From: Chloroflexota bacterium
GTDB taxonomy: Bacteria; Chloroflexota; Anaerolineae; Anaerolineales; Villigracilaceae
Direction of reading: 5' to 3'
NCBI GenBank assembly: GCA_016866215.1
Contig: VGNE01000035.1
Span: 1-40,436 of the forward strand
DNA: 40,436 nt
In this document: one piece after another, positions 23,873-32,513 of the stretch
Numbering within the stretch: the stretch's first letter is position 1
Layout of the letters: every line of letters begins with the position of its first letter
Made by a program: the position numbers and the translations under genes
The notes under the pieces: model-generated
Databases searched by the model: none
Seen by the model: the letters and a program-made list of their open reading frames with translations, nothing else
Told to the model about the DNA's origin: nothing

Positions 23873-24145
23873 TTATTTGCGGCGCAGGTTTAGACGTTCG
23901 GTGACGCTCAGGTAACTCTTGTAATTGCTTTGGCGCAAGTATGTGAGCAAGCGGCGGCGGGAACCGACCATCTTGAGCAGACCGCGTCGGCAGGATTGAT
24001 CCTGCTTGTTGTTCCGCAAATGCTCGGTGAGTTGAGTAATGCGGTTGGTCAGGATAGAGATCTGCACTTCCGGCGAACCAGTATCCTTTTCGTGGCGATG
24101 AAAATCCTCAATCGCCTTTGTCTTGACCTCTTTTGCGAGTGGCAT
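23873..24145 (-). CDS. rpsO: 30S ribosomal protein S15
   Basis: S15 binds the central domain of 16S rRNA early in 30S assembly. The 90-residue protein has the family pattern: FHRHEKDTGSPEVQISILTNRI, LTEHLR, RRGLLKMVGSRRRLLTYL. Length is normal. The stretch that usually reads H-x-x-DHHSRRG is here NKQDQSCRRG: the Asp is kept, while the nearby His residues and the Ser are replaced. An AAAGGAAG sequence lies upstream of the ATG. The order rpsO then pnp is the classical operon. Confidence 0.96.
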   Translation of the reverse strand: MPLAKEVKTKAIEDFHRHEKDTGSPEVQISILTNRITQLTEHLRNNKQDQSCRRGLLKMVGSRRRLLTYLRQSNYKSYLSVTERLNLRRK

Positions 24146-24265
24146 GACGTATGCTTCTTCCTTTCTTTAGAGATATTGGCGGCAAAAAACGCCGCACTAC
24201 GCAGGTCTCCTTGCCTACAGCGCGCTCCTCAAAAGAGGACATACCGTTTGGCAGGACCAGTCACG
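24146..24265 (-). promoter_or_regulatory. Structured leader of rpsO
   Basis: The predicted 5' leader is about 120 bases. It contains a hairpin GCGGC/GCCGC around a T-run (24179-24195) and, upstream, GTAGG/CCTGC enclosing an AAGGAGA loop that looks like a Shine-Dalgarno sequence. S15 represses its own mRNA through leader structures in several bacteria, so an autoregulatory role is possible but only inferred. Confidence 0.35.
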
Positions 24266-24271
24266 GGCGGG

Positions 24272-24280
24272 ATTATACCA
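24272..24280 (-). promoter_or_regulatory. Extended -10 promoter of rpsO-pnp
   Basis: Read on the minus strand: TG, one base, then TATAAT (24272-24277). The extended -10 layout can work without a good -35 box. Predicted transcription start is near 24265. Confidence 0.6.
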
Positions 24281-24412
24281 GAGAAATAACGCTCAGGAGA
24301 TTTTTGGCTTGCGGTTTGAGTAAAAGTTACTGCCACCTTTACGCCAGCGTGCATATTGTTGTAGAATGGAGGAAATCATATTCGTTGAGAGGCGTGAGCT
24401 AAAGAGGTTTGA

Positions 24413-25105
24413 ATGCGCAAGTTATATTGGGTCTGGGTGCTGGCGATTTTTATGCAGGCCTGTTCCATGGATGATTTCTTTCTGCTAACAGACACAAATG
24501 CTCCCAAGTTCACTCCCACAACAACCTCAGTACCTATTTTATGGCCAACTATTACGCGGACTCCGCCTGCCACTGCCACACCAACGATCGTACGCATCCC
24601 AACATTCGACCCGTACTTGCAGACAGAGACGGTTGTTCCAATGCCTCTTTTTAGCGGAACGAATACCATCACCCCCTATGCGCCGCCAGCTACCTTTAAG
24701 CCGGACGTCGGGTTTGCCCTGGTCACCGTGGCAGACAATAAAATTTTTTGGGGAGTCTGCACGCCAAATAAGACCACAATTACCGCGCGAGTGGAAAACC
24801 CCGAAGAGGTGATCAGTGTTGTCATTTTTGTGCAGGTCAAGTCAGCCATCGAAGAGGATTACACACCTTGGACGACAGGCAATGTCATGCTCAACCATAT
24901 GGATGGGACATTTTCCTATGTACTCGAAGCGACCGAGATTGAAGGGCATAATCACTACAAGAACTCCTGGGTTAGGGTTCAATTGGTGGCAACGAATAAG
25001 GATGGGGTTGAAGTAGGGCGAACAAAGGTTTACACAGAGATTATCGCGCTCTCGCCTTGCATGTGCTATGAACCTTTGAAAGGATGTCCGACACCTACGC
25101 CATGA
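24413..25105 (+). CDS. Lipoprotein with Thr/Pro stalk, unknown function (paralog 1)
   Basis: This 230-residue protein has a signal peptide ending FMQAC, a lipobox that would be lipidated at Cys17. A Thr/Pro-rich stalk covers residues ~30-95. The C-terminal domain of about 125 residues has beta-type text and conserved Cys residues (WGVCTPNKTTITARV, WVRVQLVATNKDGVEVGRTKVY). The domain is shared with the next gene in the same order of motifs, so the two are tandem paralogs. No family is recognised; cell-surface display is inferred from the signal and stalk. Its stop overlaps the next start by four bases (ATGA). Confidence 0.7.
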   Translation: MRKLYWVWVLAIFMQACSMDDFFLLTDTNAPKFTPTTTSVPILWPTITRTPPATATPTIVRIPTFDPYLQTETVVPMPLFSGTNTITPYAPPATFKPDVGFALVTVADNKIFWGVCTPNKTTITARVENPEEVISVVIFVQVKSAIEEDYTPWTTGNVMLNHMDGTFSYVLEATEIEGHNHYKNSWVRVQLVATNKDGVEVGRTKVYTEIIALSPCMCYEPLKGCPTPTP

Positions 25106-25797
25106 AAAATATTTGCCTCTTTCTTATCCTGGCCATCCTGTCCACCTCGTGTTCATTTACCGCAGAGCAGATATTTTTGATCCCTGTGGATACTTCTACA
25201 CCTGCGCCTACTTCCACTAAAACTTATACGCCAGTTCCAACCTTCACTCCACTCACACCTACATTGACATTTACCATGACGCCCACACTGGTTGGTTTCA
25301 AGACGACTACCTCCACGCCAGAGAATACCCCCACAGTGGCGAAAACAGATACACCTTTGCCAACGATTACCTTGAGTACCTCCACACCTACTGTGCAAAT
25401 GGACGGATTTGTTTCAGTACTTGTTTCTTCAAATGAATTTTATAAAGGAATCAAATGCGAACCTGCTTCCGTCAAATTTACAGTACAGGTGGCAGAGTCC
25501 AATCAGGCGGCTTATGTGGTTTTGTTTGTTCGTTTCAGGAGCAGGAATTCCGGCTCCATCAGTGATTGGACAAGCATTGACATGCAGAACATCGGAGCAG
25601 GAACTTTCGTCCATGAATTGTCCTCAGATGAAATGAAGGGAAATGCGTTATTTATTGACCCCTGGGTTGAATATCAATTGGTGGCCGTCACTGCCAATGC
25701 CCGTGAGATCGGACGCACTGAAATTTTTAAAGAAACCCTATCCATGCTTGCATGTACTTCGACGCCAACCCCGCTTGCAACAGGTGTGAAACCATAA
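25102..25797 (+). CDS. Lipoprotein with Thr/Pro stalk, unknown function (paralog 2)
   Basis: This 231-residue protein starts at ATG 25102 with a signal peptide ending STSC (lipidation Cys17) and a long Thr/Pro/Ser stalk to about residue 100. The C-terminal domain resembles paralog 1: FYKGIKCEPASVKFTVQV, VVLFVRFR, a W-x-S-I-D-M turn, then WVEYQLVAVTANAREIGRTEIF and a final Cys. The start at 25084 is rejected because it lies inside the upstream gene and would spoil the signal peptide. The ATGA overlap implies translational coupling, so both proteins are probably made in similar amounts. Confidence 0.7.
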   Translation: MKNICLFLILAILSTSCSFTAEQIFLIPVDTSTPAPTSTKTYTPVPTFTPLTPTLTFTMTPTLVGFKTTTSTPENTPTVAKTDTPLPTITLSTSTPTVQMDGFVSVLVSSNEFYKGIKCEPASVKFTVQVAESNQAAYVVLFVRFRSRNSGSISDWTSIDMQNIGAGTFVHELSSDEMKGNALFIDPWVEYQLVAVTANAREIGRTEIFKETLSMLACTSTPTPLATGVKP

Positions 25798-25848
25798 GAG
25801 AAATTGTGTCAACTCAACGGGCGGGATGAAGCTTGAATTTTGTTTTCG

Positions 25849-27312
25849 TTACTTAATTACGATTCCACTTCGAGGGGGAATTGTGATCTTGTTCTCAGCC
25901 ATAACCGGATTGCCAAAGAGAACGCGGGCGTATTGGAGATGATGCAACTCAAAGGGTCTTTCCTCTTTTGAGACATTGAATGCGATGGTGATTGTCTCAT
26001 GGTTGTATGTGCGTGAATATGCCATCACCTCCCCTTCGGCGTGCAGGCGTTTGTATTCGCCGCGCCTTAATGCCGCATGTTCCTTCCGTAATGAGATGCA
26101 CCCCTTTGCATAATCGAGCAGGTCCTTGTCCCATCTGTTTTCTTCCCAGGGGAACGCTTTGCGGCACTCCGGGTCGTGTCCGCCGTCCACGCCAACTTCA
26201 TCGCCATAGTAAATGCAGGGCGCGCCCGGGATCGTGAACATGAACAGCCATGCAAGTTTAAGGGAAGCCTTGTCACCGTTCACGCATGAAAGAAAGCGCG
26301 GCATGTCATGGCTGTCAAGCAGGTTCAATTGGGCGTAGGTGATGTCGGGTGGGTACAGATTCAATATGCGATCCACTTCGTTGGCGCAGTCATTGGCATT
26401 CATGCGGCGAATGCGGTCTTTAAGACCGCCCGCCTGATGGATCAGATCCAGGTTCAGGTTGTCCGCCGCAAAGAAATTCAGCGAAACCGCAGTGACAAGA
26501 TAATTCATAACCGCGTCAAATTGGTCGCCTTGAAGCCAGCGCTGCGCTTCATGCCAGATCTCTCCAACAATATATGCATCGGGGTTGATCCCACGCACAC
26601 GCCGGCGAAACTCACGCCAGAATGTATCATCGTCAATTTCAGCGGGCACATCCAGCCGCCAGCCGTCAATACCGAACTTGATCCAGTATTCTGCAACCCC
26701 AAATAAAAATTCACGGACAGCGGGCGTGTCCGTATTGAACTTTGGGAGCGCGGGTAAATTCCACCAGGCGCGATATCCGATCGCGGTTAAACCATCCTCG
26801 GATTGCAAAGCTTTATGTTCGTGTTGTGTCGGGTACGCGCCCCAATGTTTATGTCCCTTTAATCTTTTCTCATCAAAATAAAACCAATCTTTATATGGTG
26901 AACTGTCACCTGTTTCCAATACATGATGAAATTGCCAGAAGCCGCGGCTGGCATGGTTGAACACGCCATCCAACACCACGCGTATGTCACGCTTGTGAGC
27001 TTCCGTCAATAATTCTTTCAGCGCGTCATTACCGCCGAGCAGCGGATCCACATTGTAATAATCAAATGTGTGATAGCGATGATTGGATGCCGAAGCAAAG
27101 ATGGGAGTAAAATAAATTGCGGTGATTCCCAGGTCGTGCAAATAATCCAGCTTCTCAATTACGCCATATAGATCACCGCCCTTGAAGCCATGGATGGTGG
27201 GCGGGCTGTCCCAGGGCTCAAAGCCGATATCGGACATGCGTTTGCTTTTTGCAAAACGGTCAGGGAAGATCTGGTAGAAGACAGCGTCCTTTACCCATGC
27301 TGGAGTTGACAT
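25849..27312 (-). CDS. Cytoplasmic GH13 amylase (cyclomaltodextrinase/neopullulanase-type)
   Basis: This 487-residue protein lacks a signal peptide and begins directly with the GH13 barrel (WVKDAVFYQIFPDRFA). Catalytic residues are in the expected places: nucleophile D221 in DGWRLDVPAE, acid/base E251 in IVGEIWHEA, and D336 in LLDSHDMPR. Conserved region I is LDGVFNH at 114-120. The N-terminal domain of typical cyclomaltodextrinases is missing, so it is a compact version. It probably hydrolyses imported maltodextrins or cyclic dextrins to small sugars. It is the last gene of the maltodextrin locus, 11 bases after the lipid-anchored GH13. Confidence 0.88.
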   Translation of the reverse strand: MSTPAWVKDAVFYQIFPDRFAKSKRMSDIGFEPWDSPPTIHGFKGGDLYGVIEKLDYLHDLGITAIYFTPIFASASNHRYHTFDYYNVDPLLGGNDALKELLTEAHKRDIRVVLDGVFNHASRGFWQFHHVLETGDSSPYKDWFYFDEKRLKGHKHWGAYPTQHEHKALQSEDGLTAIGYRAWWNLPALPKFNTDTPAVREFLFGVAEYWIKFGIDGWRLDVPAEIDDDTFWREFRRRVRGINPDAYIVGEIWHEAQRWLQGDQFDAVMNYLVTAVSLNFFAADNLNLDLIHQAGGLKDRIRRMNANDCANEVDRILNLYPPDITYAQLNLLDSHDMPRFLSCVNGDKASLKLAWLFMFTIPGAPCIYYGDEVGVDGGHDPECRKAFPWEENRWDKDLLDYAKGCISLRKEHAALRRGEYKRLHAEGEVMAYSRTYNHETITIAFNVSKEERPFELHHLQYARVLFGNPVMAENKITIPPRSGIVIK

Positions 27313-27323
27313 TGTTTTCCTCG

Positions 27324-28970
27324 TTATTCCGGATTTGCCGCTGCGGCACTCTGTAATTTCAAAACAAACATTGCATACGGATCAAGATTCTCAAACGGCT
27401 TATATTCCGGGAATGCTTCGCCGCTTCTTTCTGGACCGCTAGCCTGCCCAGCCCCAAATAAAGTTTCCACGCTGTAAGCGGACTCTGCCAAGCCTGCGTC
27501 CTCAAGGATGATCGCGTAATTTGTGATCGCCTCATCTGTGAGATTGACCAAAACCAGAATCGTTTCATTGTCATCCACGCGCAAGGCGGCGTAAATGCCG
27601 GAATTGTTTGGTTCCAACAAGATCATTTCACCCGTCCGCAAGGCTGAATGTGAATTACGAAGTGCGATCAGCCTGCGGTAATGTTCAAGCAGTGAATTTG
27701 AATCACCCGATTGCAGCGCAACATTAACCTGCTCATATCCTTTTGCAGGTGCACGCCATGGACGGGTTGTGGTGAAACCAGCATTTGCATCTGAATTCCA
27801 TTGCATGGGCAGGCGTAGATCTTCATCTGGTTTCTGTCCCTGCATACCGATTTCTTCGCCATAATAAATAAACGGTGTGCCAGGCGAGGTGAGCATTAAG
27901 AATGACGCGAGTCTGGCTTTATCCACTTTGCCATAAAAAACAGACATGGCGCGGGTTTGGTCGTGGTTGGTGAGAAAGGTGGCGAAATTGAAATCAGGCA
28001 TGTCTTGAAGCGCAAATTTTGATGCACTGTTAATTCCTGAGTTTGCACCACCGTTTGCGCTGTTCACAAATCCGCTGGACATTTCGAAGTTGAAAATTTG
28101 GTCGAGCTGGTCACCTGTGTAGGATTTTATTACCGAGGAACCTGCGCCAAACACTTCTCCCACCGTGTACGCCTGCGGGTTTTTTGCCTTGTATGCCGCA
28201 TAAAAACCTTTATACCATTCATGTGTGGCGGGTGTGTTTTCAACCTTGTCGCCGTCTTCGATAAGATGTTTTGCCGCATCCACGCGGAAGCCATCAATGC
28301 CGATGTCGTTGAGCCAGAAGTCAGCCACTTTTCGCATGTCAGCGGTTACTGCGGGGTTGTTGTAATTCAGGTCGGGCATGCCTCCCCAGAAGAGTCCAAA
28401 ATAATAACCCTGGTTTCCTTCATGCCATTTGCCGCCCTTGCTTGTTTCAGACCAGACATAGTAATCGCGGTATTGTGAATTTGGGCCGCTGTTTGCTTCC
28501 TTGAACCATGGATGCTGGCTGGAGGTGTGGTTGATGACCAGGTCAATGATGATGCGAATATCACGTTCGTGCGCCTCGTTTAGAAGATTTTTGAAATCAT
28601 CCATTGTCCCGTACTCTGGATTGACAGCGTAATAGTTGAGGATGTCGTATCCGTGATAGGAAGGGGATGGGTGAATGGGCATCAGCCAGATGGCTGTGAT
28701 GCCAAGAGCTTCCAGATAATCCAGTTTTTGGGTGAGACCGTTGAAATCGCCGATGCCGTCGTTGTTTGTGTCGTAATACGAGCGGACGAATATTTCATAG
28801 AATACGGCGTCACGCCACCAATTCTCGTGCGCAGATTGCTCAGGCGTGGACGCTGCGCGTGCTTCGGGCGCAGGAGTTGTCGTTTGGGCAGGAGCAACTA
28901 TCGGCGTGGCGCGAACGCATGCCGATAGAAAAGATAAAAGCAATAGCGTGGAGAGAATTCGTTTAAGCAT
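27324..28970 (-). CDS. Lipid-anchored extracellular GH13 alpha-amylase
   Basis: This 548-residue protein has a lipoprotein signal with LSAC (Cys18), then a short Pro/Ala/Thr linker and the GH13 barrel (WWRDAVFYEIFVRSYYDTNNDG). Catalytic residues are D231 in DGFRVDAAKH, E272 in TVGEVFG and D337 in TNHDQTR. The DTNNDGIGD motif is a calcium-site type seen in alpha-glucosidases and extracellular alpha-amylases. The C-terminal beta domain (~residues 450-548) is complete. It likely cuts starch-type glucans at the cell surface to feed the ABC transporter encoded upstream. Its exact specificity cannot be read from sequence. Confidence 0.88.
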   Translation of the reverse strand: MLKRILSTLLLLSFLSACVRATPIVAPAQTTTPAPEARAASTPEQSAHENWWRDAVFYEIFVRSYYDTNNDGIGDFNGLTQKLDYLEALGITAIWLMPIHPSPSYHGYDILNYYAVNPEYGTMDDFKNLLNEAHERDIRIIIDLVINHTSSQHPWFKEANSGPNSQYRDYYVWSETSKGGKWHEGNQGYYFGLFWGGMPDLNYNNPAVTADMRKVADFWLNDIGIDGFRVDAAKHLIEDGDKVENTPATHEWYKGFYAAYKAKNPQAYTVGEVFGAGSSVIKSYTGDQLDQIFNFEMSSGFVNSANGGANSGINSASKFALQDMPDFNFATFLTNHDQTRAMSVFYGKVDKARLASFLMLTSPGTPFIYYGEEIGMQGQKPDEDLRLPMQWNSDANAGFTTTRPWRAPAKGYEQVNVALQSGDSNSLLEHYRRLIALRNSHSALRTGEMILLEPNNSGIYAALRVDDNETILVLVNLTDEAITNYAIILEDAGLAESAYSVETLFGAGQASGPERSGEAFPEYKPFENLDPYAMFVLKLQSAAAANPE

Positions 28971-29007
28971 GGTATTGTCCGGGCGAAAAAATTTCCCCTT
29001 GCTGATA

Positions 29008-29040
29008 AAGTGACAGTCACCTTTAAGGTGACTGTCACTT
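29008..29040. repeat. Perfect 33-bp palindrome (GGTGACTGTC family)
   Basis: AAGTGACAGTCACCTT (29008-29023) and AAGGTGACTGTCACTT (29025-29040) are perfectly complementary around one T. It belongs to the same family as 4235-4272. It lies between the permease and amylase genes, five bases from the permease stop, and could protect or trim the upstream mRNA. Confidence 0.8.
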
Positions 29041-29044
29041 AGCT

Positions 29045-30058
29045 TTAGCCTTTGACGCCGCCCGTGGTGAGTCCGCCGACGATCTGTTTTTGAAGTCCGA
29101 TATAAACTACTGCGACAGGCAGGGCAATAATCACTGCCATCGCAGCAAATCGATTCCAGGGCACGCTGTTGGCATATTGCCCCGTCATGTTATAGAGCGT
29201 CATGGCGAGGGTGTAGTCTTTTGGCTGGGAGAGGAAAAGCCAGGTTGTGACGAATTCCTGCCAGTGACCAATAAAGCCGAGGAAGAATGTAACAGCGAGT
29301 TGCGGGGCAGCCAGTGGGATCACGATCCGCCAGAAGGTTTGGTTGGTGTCCGCGCCGTCAATGGCGGCGGCTTCTTCCAGTTCTTTTGGAATGGTGTCAA
29401 GATAGCCTTTTAGGTTCCAGACTGCAAACGGCAGGGCTGTGGCAGTCATTGCAATGCCGACGCCCAGGAGTGAGTCGCGCAGGTTGAAGAGGAGTTTGCC
29501 TTTGGCTCCACCTTCACAGGCGGTGAATGGTTGAATTGCGACCACCTCTTTGGAACATTCCTTTACTTGAATCTGATTCAGGAGGAGGTAGAGCGGGGTA
29601 CTTAATCCCACGGCTGGCATGAGCAGCGGAATGAAGACCAGGATCATGAGCACTTCGCGCAGCTTGAATTTCAACCGGGAGAAGGCGTAGGCCGCTGTTA
29701 CCGCAATGAGCAATGCCGCCAAACCGACCCCCACGGATAGTACAACGCTGTTCTTCAAGAGTTCGGCAAAAGTGACTGGGTTTCCTGTTGGTTTGTCCAG
29801 CACCTGCTGGTAAGCGATGAAGGATATTTCCTTTGGTATCAACTCCAGCGAAGATGGGCGGGTCGTCTTGGAACTGAATGACAACGTGACGATGTACATG
29901 ATCGGGAACATGACAGAGGCGAAGATGGCCAGGCACAGAGCCTGAAGCAGGAGTTGCCTCCATAGCGGCAGGCTGCGCCCGCTGGTTTGGCCGGAGGTGT
30001 TCATGTTCAGAAAACGAACAATTGGATTTTTACTGGTGGTTGCTTTTAGGGCGTCCAT
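29045..30058 (-). CDS. Carbohydrate ABC transporter permease (MalG-type)
   Basis: This is the second membrane subunit of a CUT1-family sugar importer. The 337-residue protein has about six helices and the cytoplasmic EAA loop EEAAAIDGADTNQTFWRIVIP near residues 230-250, which docks on the ATPase. An extended periplasmic loop (QVKECSKEVVAIQPFTACEGGAKGK) is inserted between helices. The start follows the malF-type gene by three bases. The substrate is probably malto-oligosaccharide, judged from the neighbouring GH13 genes. Confidence 0.9.
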   Translation of the reverse strand: MDALKATTSKNPIVRFLNMNTSGQTSGRSLPLWRQLLLQALCLAIFASVMFPIMYIVTLSFSSKTTRPSSLELIPKEISFIAYQQVLDKPTGNPVTFAELLKNSVVLSVGVGLAALLIAVTAAYAFSRLKFKLREVLMILVFIPLLMPAVGLSTPLYLLLNQIQVKECSKEVVAIQPFTACEGGAKGKLLFNLRDSLLGVGIAMTATALPFAVWNLKGYLDTIPKELEEAAAIDGADTNQTFWRIVIPLAAPQLAVTFFLGFIGHWQEFVTTWLFLSQPKDYTLAMTLYNMTGQYANSVPWNRFAAMAVIIALPVAVVYIGLQKQIVGGLTTGGVKG

Positions 30059-30061
30059 GAG

Positions 30062-31072
30062 CTATGCCTCCGGGTAATCTTGCGTGGCACGAGTAATGCG
30101 ATTTGTGATGAGGAAGACGATCATCGCAACGCCGAAGATAATCACTGCGAATGAAGCGGCCACTCCATACCACCGCAAATTACGAACAAGGTTGTATGCA
30201 AAGGTAACCAGTAATTCGGTGGAGCGGGCAGGGCCGCCGCCCGTCATGAAGAAGACGAAGTTGAACAGATTGAACGACAGGGTGAATCCGTACACGGCAG
30301 CAGGGATCATGGCCGGGCGAAGCAAAGGGACGGTGATATTCCAGAATTGCTGGCCGCCGGTAGCGCCGTCAATGGAGGCGGCTTCGTATAAATCTTTTGG
30401 AATGCTTTGTAACGCGCCCGTTGCCACCACCGACATAAACGGCCAGCCGAGCCAGAAGTTGGCGATCATCATGGCGTAATAGGCAAGGGTGAGCGGCGCT
30501 CCGGGCAGGAAACCCGGTATGGGCGGCTTGACATCTTCAAACCAGCGAATGTAGATGGGACCCGCTTGCCCAAAATAGGTGGAAATATTTGCAAGCAGTT
30601 GATTCATGGCCCCGTAGCGCTCATCGAAGATATTTGTCCATACCGTGGCTACCACCAGAGGCGGGACGACCACCGGGAGGATGTATATTGCGCGGTAGAT
30701 GCGTTTGAGCCAAAGTCCTTCGGTGTTGAGCAGAGTGGCTATCAGAACGCCGACAGGGACGTGCAACATAACGTTGCTCAACGCCCACCAGAAGTTAAAT
30801 TCCAGAACGCGGAAGAAATTGAAATTTTCAACGGGAAGCGCCGCCGTGAAAATATCAATGTAATTTTTTAGTCCAATGAATTTTAGTTCAGGGGATTCGA
30901 GACCAAGCAGGAGATGTTTTGTGTCAAAGTTTGTGAATGAAATGATAACCTGGTAGATCAATGGATAAAAAGTGATCACTCCCATGATCAAAAAAGCGGG
31001 AAGAAGATAGAGATAGGGCAGAGATGCCTTTTTCCATTGAACTTTTCGACTGGAAGGCTTTGCAATTGCCAT
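30062..31072 (-). CDS. Carbohydrate ABC transporter permease (MalF-type)
   Basis: This 336-residue CUT1 permease has six predicted helices and the EAA loop YEAASIDGATGGQQFWNITVP. The first helix begins after a basic N-terminus (AKPSSRKVQWKK). A longer frame from 31126 is rejected because AGGAG lies seven bases before ATG 31072 and because a hairpin (31115-31144) occupies the extra region. It forms the transmembrane pair with the following MalG-type gene. Confidence 0.9.
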   Translation of the reverse strand: MAIAKPSSRKVQWKKASLPYLYLLPAFLIMGVITFYPLIYQVIISFTNFDTKHLLLGLESPELKFIGLKNYIDIFTAALPVENFNFFRVLEFNFWWALSNVMLHVPVGVLIATLLNTEGLWLKRIYRAIYILPVVVPPLVVATVWTNIFDERYGAMNQLLANISTYFGQAGPIYIRWFEDVKPPIPGFLPGAPLTLAYYAMMIANFWLGWPFMSVVATGALQSIPKDLYEAASIDGATGGQQFWNITVPLLRPAMIPAAVYGFTLSFNLFNFVFFMTGGGPARSTELLVTFAYNLVRNLRWYGVAASFAVIIFGVAMIVFLITNRITRATQDYPEA

Positions 31073-31114
31073 TTTGTTTCTCCTGGCTTGAAATTCAACC
31101 AGATACCAAAGTGG

Positions 31115-31144
31115 GGGAGCGGACAAGTTCCCCCGTCCGCTCCC
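31115..31144 (-). promoter_or_regulatory. Hairpin in the malE-malF-type gap
   Basis: GGGAGCGGAC (31115-31124) and GTCCGCTCCC (31135-31144) form a perfect 10-bp stem without a following T-run. Such hairpins after binding-protein genes usually protect the upstream mRNA from 3' decay, giving more binding protein than permease. Confidence 0.65.
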
Positions 31145-31167
31145 GGATTACAATTTAGATCAAAACT

Positions 31168-32403
31168 TTATTTGGTTGCACCTTCGAAGCCAGCCTTGAC
31201 CCAATCGGCAGCGGGGGTACCGGCGTCAAAGACCTGGTCGGTACCGCAGAAGTTGCCCCAGTAGTTACCCATGGCTTCCACCTGTGGGCGGAAGTATGAG
31301 GTGGAGAAAGCATTGAGCAGTCCCTGGATGAGCGGGTCGGTCACTTCGACAGTGGTGTTGGCAGGGGGGTGACCGGCTTCATTCATCATGAGGGTTTGGG
31401 AATCAGCGTTGGTGAGGTAGAGGGCTACTTCGATGGCAGCTTCAGCGTTGTCGCTGTTCGGGTTGAAGTACCAGCCGTCCACACCGAGAAGCGGGTTGGA
31501 AGCTCCACCAGGGCCAGCCGGGATAGGAGCAACGGCGAGCTTGTCACCGAGCGCGGCGCGGTAGTCGCCCATCGCCCAGTTGCCGTTGGTAATGGCGGCA
31601 ACAGTGCCTTCGGTGAAGGGAGCGAGGCCGTCGCTATCGTTGCGCGGCCAGCCGTTCGCAACAGAAACCTGATATAGATCGTTCAGGTAGGAAATGGCGC
31701 TGGTTACATTCGCCTGGTTGGCATCGTCTACAACAAAGTTATAGCTGTCATCGAAGATCTGTCCGCCGAAGGAGCCGAAGAAGCCCCAGTGGTGGTAGCA
31801 GCCAAAGCTCAAAGCGATAGGAGTTCCGCCTTCCATCAAAGCCTTGAGATCATCGGTGGTGGCTGGAGCTTCAGGAAGAAGGTCGGTGTTGTACCAGAAG
31901 ACGACGGCTTTGAGTGATTCAGGGATACCGTACATCCTGCCATCGTACATCATGCCGCCCTGGGAAAGTTCGCTATAGTTGCCGAGCTTGCCAGCGACGA
32001 GGTCTGTGATGTCGGCGATGGTTCCAGCGCGAACCTGACCACCAAGATTGTCGTTCGGGGCGATGAACATGTCAGGCCCACCGCCAGCGGCAACATCGGT
32101 GTCGTACTTGTTGAAGACGTCATTGAAAGGCACCTGTAGTACGTTGATCTTGTACTGCGGCATATCCACGGCAGCCTGTTCGAGGAGTGTTGCTAAAGCA
32201 GTTTCTTCAGCGGATCCAGTGCCATAAGCATGCCAGAAGGTAACCTCGGTAACTTCCATAGGCGCTTCGGTTGCGGCAGGAGCCTCAGTCGCGGCAGGAG
32301 CTTCAGTCGCGGCGGGGGCTTCAGCAGCGCCGCCTCCGCAGGCCGCAAGGGTCATGCTGGCAATTACCAAAAGACTAAACAACAAACTAAACTTGGTTTT
32401 CAT
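31168..32403 (-). CDS. Sugar ABC transporter substrate-binding lipoprotein (MalE-type)
   Basis: This 411-residue protein is the extracellular receptor of the importer. The signal peptide ends LAAC (lipidation Cys22), followed by a linker with three exact AATEAP-type repeats coded by an 18-bp tandem repeat. The mature fold starts with VTEVTFWHAYGTGSAEE, typical of CUT1 binding proteins, and contains YGIPESLKAVVFWYNTDLLPEAP. AAGGAG lies seven bases before the ATG. It follows the ROK gene and has its own predicted promoter. The ligand is probably a maltodextrin, inferred from the neighbours. Confidence 0.9.
   Translation of the reverse strand: MKTKFSLLFSLLVIASMTLAACGGGAAEAPAATEAPAATEAPAATEAPMEVTEVTFWHAYGTGSAEETALATLLEQAAVDMPQYKINVLQVPFNDVFNKYDTDVAAGGGPDMFIAPNDNLGGQVRAGTIADITDLVAGKLGNYSELSQGGMMYDGRMYGIPESLKAVVFWYNTDLLPEAPATTDDLKALMEGGTPIALSFGCYHHWGFFGSFGGQIFDDSYNFVVDDANQANVTSAISYLNDLYQVSVANGWPRNDSDGLAPFTEGTVAAITNGNWAMGDYRAALGDKLAVAPIPAGPGGASNPLLGVDGWYFNPNSDNAEAAIEVALYLTNADSQTLMMNEAGHPPANTTVEVTDPLIQGLLNAFSTSYFRPQVEAMGNYWGNFCGTDQVFDAGTPAADWVKAGFEGATK
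32267..32321. repeat. 18-bp tandem repeat in the binding-protein linker
   Basis: Three near-identical 18-bp units encode the repeated AATEAP linker. A change in copy number would alter only the length of the flexible stalk between the lipid anchor and the binding domain. Confidence 0.7.
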
Positions 32404-32448
32404 TACTCTTCTCCTTACATATGGGTAGTATTGATTGGTTATGTTGAT

Positions 32449-32466
32449 TTGTTTAAAACAATTTTA
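32449..32466 (-). promoter_or_regulatory. Promoter with overlapping palindromic operator for the binding-protein gene
   Basis: On the minus strand an extended -10 (TG, one base, TAAAAT at 32461-32466) is followed directly by the palindrome TTGTTTTAAACAA (32449-32461). A repressor bound there would cover the transcription start. The ROK protein encoded just upstream is the natural candidate. Confidence 0.45.
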
Positions 32467-32513
32467 TCACGCAGTATACACCTAATATTTATTTGAATGA
32501 GTGACCACCTCCT

